NCBI GenBank assembly: GCA_017938785.1
Contig: JAGBAU010000154.1
Coordinates: forward strand, 1-10,596
Origin: Clostridia bacterium
Lineage (GTDB): Bacteria > Bacillota_A > Clostridia > Christensenellales > Aristaeellaceae
Direction of reading: 5' to 3'
DNA length: 10,596 bases
Shown: positions 8,064-10,596 of the stretch, piece after piece
Layout: the number at the start of each line of letters is the position of its first letter
Numbering within the stretch: the first letter of the stretch is position 1
Notes under the pieces: model-generated
Told to the model about the DNA's origin: nothing
What the model saw: only the letters and a program-made list of their open reading frames with translations
The model's database searches: none
Made by a program: the position numbers and the translations under genes

Positions 8064-8157
8064 TTAGGACTTTCACTCTCCCTTAGTCTCTTGGATCAGT
8101 ATTCATTCAGCTTCACCGTTTGACTTATTCAGCCATATAAGAAGCCTCATTATATCT

Positions 8158-8185
8158 ATTATACACCGGAATTAAAAAAATGCAA
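8158..8185 (-). promoter_or_regulatory. Sigma-A-type promoter of the CNNM/CBS gene
   Basis: On the minus strand, TTGCAT (8180-8185) and a perfect TATAAT (8158-8163) are separated by 16 bases. Transcription would start near 8151 and leave a leader of about 88 bases. Just upstream of the -35 is a direct repeat of ATCTG (8190-8194 and 8200-8204) spaced one helical turn apart. The leader is too short for an M-box and I see no convincing riboswitch fold. Confidence 0.65.
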
Positions 8186-8260
8186 TAGTATCTGAAAAGA
8201 TCTGTACGCTGCTTTGTTTGCCTACTACATTGGTTAATAACTTTATAGAAGGAAAAAGAA

Positions 8261-8314
8261 ATGCAGGTTCTTGTTGTGGACAGCTTCATAGTATCATTCA
8301 GGTACGTTCTGTAG
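8261..8314 (+). CDS. Possible 17-residue leader peptide upstream of the recombinase
   Basis: An ATG at 8261 opens a short frame encoding MQVLVVDSFIVSFRYVL and ending in TAG at 8312-8314. GAAGGA lies about 7 bases before the ATG, a plausible ribosome binding site. It ends 38 bases before the recombinase start. The peptide is hydrophobic and Val-rich with no similarity I recognise. It could be a regulatory upstream frame or chance in an AT-rich spacer; I see no attenuator hairpin. The intergenic stretch 8064-8352 otherwise holds only the divergent promoter and small repeats. Confidence 0.22.
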   Translation: MQVLVVDSFIVSFRYVL

Positions 8315-8352
8315 AATAGAACTTATAAAGACTATTTGCAGGAGGTAGAAAT

Positions 8353-8952
8353 ATGTCAACCACAATCTATGGATATATGCGCGTATCCACGAAGGAGCAG
8401 AATGAAGCACGGCAGATGTTTGCAATGCAAGAGTTCGGCATTGATGAAAAGCATATCTTTCTGGATAAGCAGTCCGGCAAGGATTTTAACCGGCCGCAGT
8501 ATAAAAAACTCATCCGAAAGCTAAAAAAAGGCGATACCCTTGTAATCAAAAGCATCGACCGACTCGGACGCAATTATGATGAAATCATCGAACAATGGCG
8601 AATCATCACCAAAGAAAAGGAGGTAGCCATCGTGGTGCTGGACATGCCGCTGCTGGATACCCGGCAGGGGCGCGATCTGACCGGCACTCTGATTGCCGAC
8701 ATTGTATTGCAGCTGCTGTCGTATGTGGCGCAGACGGAGCGTGAGCTCATCAAGCAACGGCAAGCCGAAGGCATTGCAGCCGCAAAGGCCAAGGGCGTTC
8801 ACTTCGGTATGCGGCCCATGGAGAAGCCGGCCAACTTTGACGCGTACTACGAACAATGGCGGCGAGGAGAAATATCCGCCCGCGCCGCCGCAAAAGCATT
8901 GAATGTTACCCACCCTACTTTTTTGAAATGGGCCAAAAATTGTTTTTTGTAA
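8353..8952 (+). CDS. Small serine recombinase (resolvase/invertase family)
   Basis: This 199-residue protein has the small serine recombinase layout. The catalytic domain (1-about 135) carries YMRVST with nucleophile Ser12 and Arg10, and SIDRLGRN with Asp69, Arg70 and Arg73. These match Ser10, Arg8, Asp67, Arg68 and Arg71 of gamma-delta resolvase, so the active site looks intact. The long E helix runs through YVAQTERELIKQRQ (124-137), and a helix-turn-helix follows (about 172-195, ISARAAAKALNVTHPTFLKW). The usual KFGRPK linker reads HFGMRPMEKP (150-159), slightly altered. ATG at 8353 has AGGAGGT 6 bases upstream. Similar proteins are common in clostridial chromosomes and on Tn917- or pAMbeta1-like elements, but no transposase, integrase or plasmid gene is nearby. 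It could resolve multimers, invert DNA or be a remnant of a mobile element; its site is unknown. No terminator follows it, so read-through into the downstream genes is possible. Confidence 0.92.
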   Translation: MSTTIYGYMRVSTKEQNEARQMFAMQEFGIDEKHIFLDKQSGKDFNRPQYKKLIRKLKKGDTLVIKSIDRLGRNYDEIIEQWRIITKEKEVAIVVLDMPLLDTRQGRDLTGTLIADIVLQLLSYVAQTERELIKQRQAEGIAAAKAKGVHFGMRPMEKPANFDAYYEQWRRGEISARAAAKALNVTHPTFLKWAKNCFL

Positions 8953-9083
8953 TACAAAAGTAAGACTTTATTTGGTTCTAATTGTAGGATTCATTTTCCA
9001 CTTCAAATTTTTCATTTAAAGCAACAACTGAATCTACAAAACGCCTGATCCACCCCCTGCATATCAACACATTCCTTATTATA

Positions 9084-9125
9084 CAGCTCTTGGAAAGAAA
9101 AGTCTACGTTTGTTTCCATGAGCTG
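9084..9125. repeat. 42-bp inverted repeat with 13-bp arms upstream of the TasA-like genes
   Basis: The left arm CAGCTCTTGGAAA (9084-9096) and right arm TTTCCATGAGCTG (9113-9125) are inverted copies matching at 12 of 13 positions, around a 16-base spacer. The right arm overlaps the -35 of the candidate promoter. There is no T-run on either side, so it is not an ordinary intrinsic terminator. It may be an operator, or a binding or crossover site for the neighbouring recombinase; both are inference. Confidence 0.7.
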
Positions 9126-9139
9126 CACATATGCATAAT
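9110..9139 (+). promoter_or_regulatory. Candidate promoter of the TasA-like gene pair
   Basis: TTGTTT (9110-9115) and CATAAT (9134-9139) are separated by 18 bases, giving a start site near 9146 and a leader of about 24 bases with the AGAAGGAG site. The -10 sits inside the small inverted repeat TGCAT-AATAC-ATGCA (9132-9146), and the -35 overlaps the right arm of the larger inverted repeat. The rest of the spacer 8953-9083 is AT-rich and shows nothing I can name. Confidence 0.45.
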
Positions 9140-9169
9140 ACATGCACTATTACAGAAGGAGTTGACGCC

Positions 9170-9934
9170 GTGATAAGGAAGAAGAAGTCTCTCATCATGC
9201 TGGTGTGTGCGCTGATGGTCATCTCCAGCGTGGCCTTTGGTACCATTGCGTATCTTACAGACCGTGCTGGTGTAACCAACCGTTTCACCGTCGGAAATGT
9301 GGACATTGTTGTGGATGAAACCGAGGTAGACGAGAATGGCAATCCCATCTATCCCGATGACACCCAGCTCAATCCCGATGGAACGCCTGTTGACCCGACC
9401 GTGAAGCCGGAGCGTACCGAGGAGGAGAATGAATATCCCCTCATCCCCGGCAGCGACTATGTCAAGGACCCGACCATGACCATCAAGGCCAAGAGCGAAG
9501 AATCCTACATCCGCATGGTGGTAACAATCACGAACGCGGCGGAAATCAAGGAAATCTTTGCCGAGCTTGCCGCCCAGTATCCGGAGAAGTATCCCAACGG
9601 CTTCCTGCCCGAGGAGTACGTAACCGGCTGGGACAACACCAAATGGAACTACGTGAAAACCACGGAAGATTCCGGGCTGAACACCATGACGCTGGAGTTC
9701 CGCTATTCGGAGACTGTGAAGCCTTCCGATACGGAGGATACCGTGCTTCCCCCGCTGTTTGAGACCATCAAGATTCCGGGCGAGCTGACCAACGAGCATC
9801 TGACCAAGCTGGCGAACTTCACCATCGATGTGAATGGCAATGCCATCCAGACCATCGGCTTTGAAGACGCGGATAAAGCCTGGGAAGCCTTTGACGCACA
9901 GATGACCGCCACCAGCACGACGGAAACTCCGTAA
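9170..9934 (+). CDS. SipW-dependent secreted protein, TasA/camelysin-like
   Basis: From the GTG at 9170 this is a 254-residue exported protein. GTG is preferred to the in-frame ATG at 9131, because AGAAGGAG lies 8 bases before the GTG and the ATG falls between the likely -35 and -10. The N-terminus is a SipW-type signal: KKK (4-6), a hydrophobic core (7-23), then GTIAYLTD (24-31) and RFTVGNVDI (38-46), as in TasA and CalY. An acidic, proline-rich insert (about 49-89, with NPDG and DPTVKPER) precedes the beta-rich core, which opens with LIPGSDYVKDPTMTI (91-105). The C-terminal part has LPPLFETIKIPGELTN (193-208) and AIQTIGFEDADKAW (225-238), a pattern I know from clostridial TasA-like proteins. 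There is no LPXTG anchor or second TM helix. TasA forms biofilm fibres in Bacillus; a fibre or surface role here is inferred. It is followed after 74 bases by a paralogue. Confidence 0.88.
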   Translation: MIRKKKSLIMLVCALMVISSVAFGTIAYLTDRAGVTNRFTVGNVDIVVDETEVDENGNPIYPDDTQLNPDGTPVDPTVKPERTEEENEYPLIPGSDYVKDPTMTIKAKSEESYIRMVVTITNAAEIKEIFAELAAQYPEKYPNGFLPEEYVTGWDNTKWNYVKTTEDSGLNTMTLEFRYSETVKPSDTEDTVLPPLFETIKIPGELTNEHLTKLANFTIDVNGNAIQTIGFEDADKAWEAFDAQMTATSTTETP

Positions 9935-10008
9935 AGGCGGGCAACTACCATTCTGTCTGACAACAGCCCTGCGCTGTTTAAGAGAACAATAATTTGGAGG
10001 GAATACAT

Positions 10009-10596
10009 ATGAAACTGAACCGCAAATGGCTGCTTGCCATTGCACTGCTGCTGAGTATGACCATGGCAATCAGCGGCACCCTGGCCTACCTGACCGACCG
10101 CGACAGCGAAGCAAACGTATTCACTGTAGGCAACGTCGAGATCGACCTGACCGAAGACTTTGAGCAGGGCGCAACGCTCATCCCCGGCGTGGGCATTGAA
10201 AAGAAGCCCTACATCACCAACACCGGCAATAATGACGCATGGGTATGGCTGGAAGTTGCCATTCCCTCTGCACTGGACCACTGGGCAAAGGGTACCGAGG
10301 AAGGCTCTAACAATAACGTGATTCACTGGAATCAGCTGGGCGCAACCACTGCTGACTATGTTAATGAAGAGCGCGTAACCAATGCAATCGTAGCCGGTCA
10401 TCTGCCCGAAGATATTACCGTTGATATGATTAATAGCAACAAGATGACCTGGAATCTCGGCGGCAAAGAAGCCTTCTCCACTCAGAAGAAGATCGAGGTC
10501 AACGGTGAAAAGGTTGAGTACAACTGCTACGTAATCGGCTACAACAAGCCTCTGATCAAGGGCGAATCCACCCTGACCAACATCTACAAGTTTACC
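10009..10596 (+). CDS. Second SipW-dependent TasA/camelysin-like protein, incomplete at window end
   Basis: An open frame of 196 codons runs from ATG 10009 to the window edge with no stop, so the protein is truncated by the window. TTTGGAGGG lies 7 bases before the start. The signal region has KLNRK, a hydrophobic core (8-22), GTLAYLTD (23-30) and VFTVGNVEI (37-45), nearly the same as the preceding protein, showing that the two are paralogues. It lacks the long acidic insert: only about 10 residues separate EI from LIPGVGIEKKPYITNTG (57-73). The next segment, NNDAWVWLEVAI (74-85), matches the ESYIRMVVTI segment of the first copy. The visible end (NKPLIKGESTLTNIYKF) resembles the part before the C-terminal motif of the first copy, so some 40-60 residues are probably missing. 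Probably co-transcribed with the first gene and processed by the same signal peptidase, which is not in the window. Confidence 0.88.
   Translation, partial: MKLNRKWLLAIALLLSMTMAISGTLAYLTDRDSEANVFTVGNVEIDLTEDFEQGATLIPGVGIEKKPYITNTGNNDAWVWLEVAIPSALDHWAKGTEEGSNNNVIHWNQLGATTADYVNEERVTNAIVAGHLPEDITVDMINSNKMTWNLGGKEAFSTQKKIEVNGEKVEYNCYVIGYNKPLIKGESTLTNIYKFT

Noticed and set aside
8064..8150. Riboswitch (for example M-box) in the leader of the CNNM/CBS gene
   Set aside because: The leader is only about 88 bases, shorter than an M-box, and no stable fold with an expression platform is visible.
8945..8959. TTTTGTA-A-TACAAAA palindrome at the recombinase stop codon, as a terminator or crossover site
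   Set aside because: It is pure A/T apart from one G-C pair, has no U-tract after it, and is easily expected by chance in this AT-rich stretch.
9131..9169. ATG at 9131 as start of the first TasA-like gene
   Set aside because: It has no ribosome binding site, lies between the probable -35 and -10, and would add 13 unlikely residues before the signal peptide; the GTG at 9170 fits better.
9104..10069. Minus-strand open frame of 321 codons opposite the TasA-like genes
   Set aside because: It is antisense to a gene with a clear signal peptide and ribosome site, crosses the gap between two genes, and has no known motif.

Overview
The window looks like chromosomal DNA of a Gram-positive, low-oxygen Bacillota, most likely a Clostridia/Oscillospiria-type gut or environmental bacterium. 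The reasons are strong AGGAGG-type ribosome binding sites, GTG and TTG starts, a ThiI without the rhodanese domain beside its own cysteine desulfurase, an MrfA-type helicase, and SipW-type secreted proteins. The coding DNA is moderately GC-rich and the intergenic DNA AT-rich. The genus cannot be fixed from the sequence alone.

Region 1 (29-5228, minus strand) reads as one operon from an extended -10 promoter near 5220-5228. Its order is: a small two-helix membrane protein with a GTG start (4603-5193), a NifS-type cysteine desulfurase (3480-4619), ThiI (2331-3476) and an MrfA/YprA-family DEAD-box helicase with a Cys4 C-terminus (29-2305). The first two genes overlap by 17 bases; the next gaps are 3 and 25 bases. 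The desulfurase and ThiI form a sulfur relay for 4-thiouridine in tRNA. MrfA is a DNA-repair helicase in Bacillus.

Region 2 (5349-6725, plus strand) is a single gene starting with TTG. It encodes a membrane-anchored protein with an N-terminal zinc ribbon, one transmembrane helix and a large beta-rich outer part. It ends at a perfect hairpin (6731-6758), back to back with a second perfect hairpin (6771-6804) that terminates the convergent gene.

Region 3 (6810-8063, minus strand) is a CNNM/CorC-type membrane protein with CBS domains, probably a magnesium or cation transporter. It has a clear sigma-A promoter at 8158-8185.

Region 4 (8064-10596, plus strand) is the accessory-looking part. A small serine recombinase with all catalytic residues (8353-8952) precedes an AT-rich spacer and then two tandem SipW-dependent, TasA/camelysin-like secreted proteins (9170-9934, and 10009 to the window end, incomplete). 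The spacer carries a 42-bp inverted repeat (9084-9125) that touches the -35 of the presumed promoter. The signal peptidase expected to process these proteins is not in the window and may lie just to the right. A recombinase next to surface-fibre genes with an inverted repeat at their promoter is the most interesting arrangement here, but any switching role is inference.

No tRNA, rRNA, CRISPR array or insertion sequence was seen.
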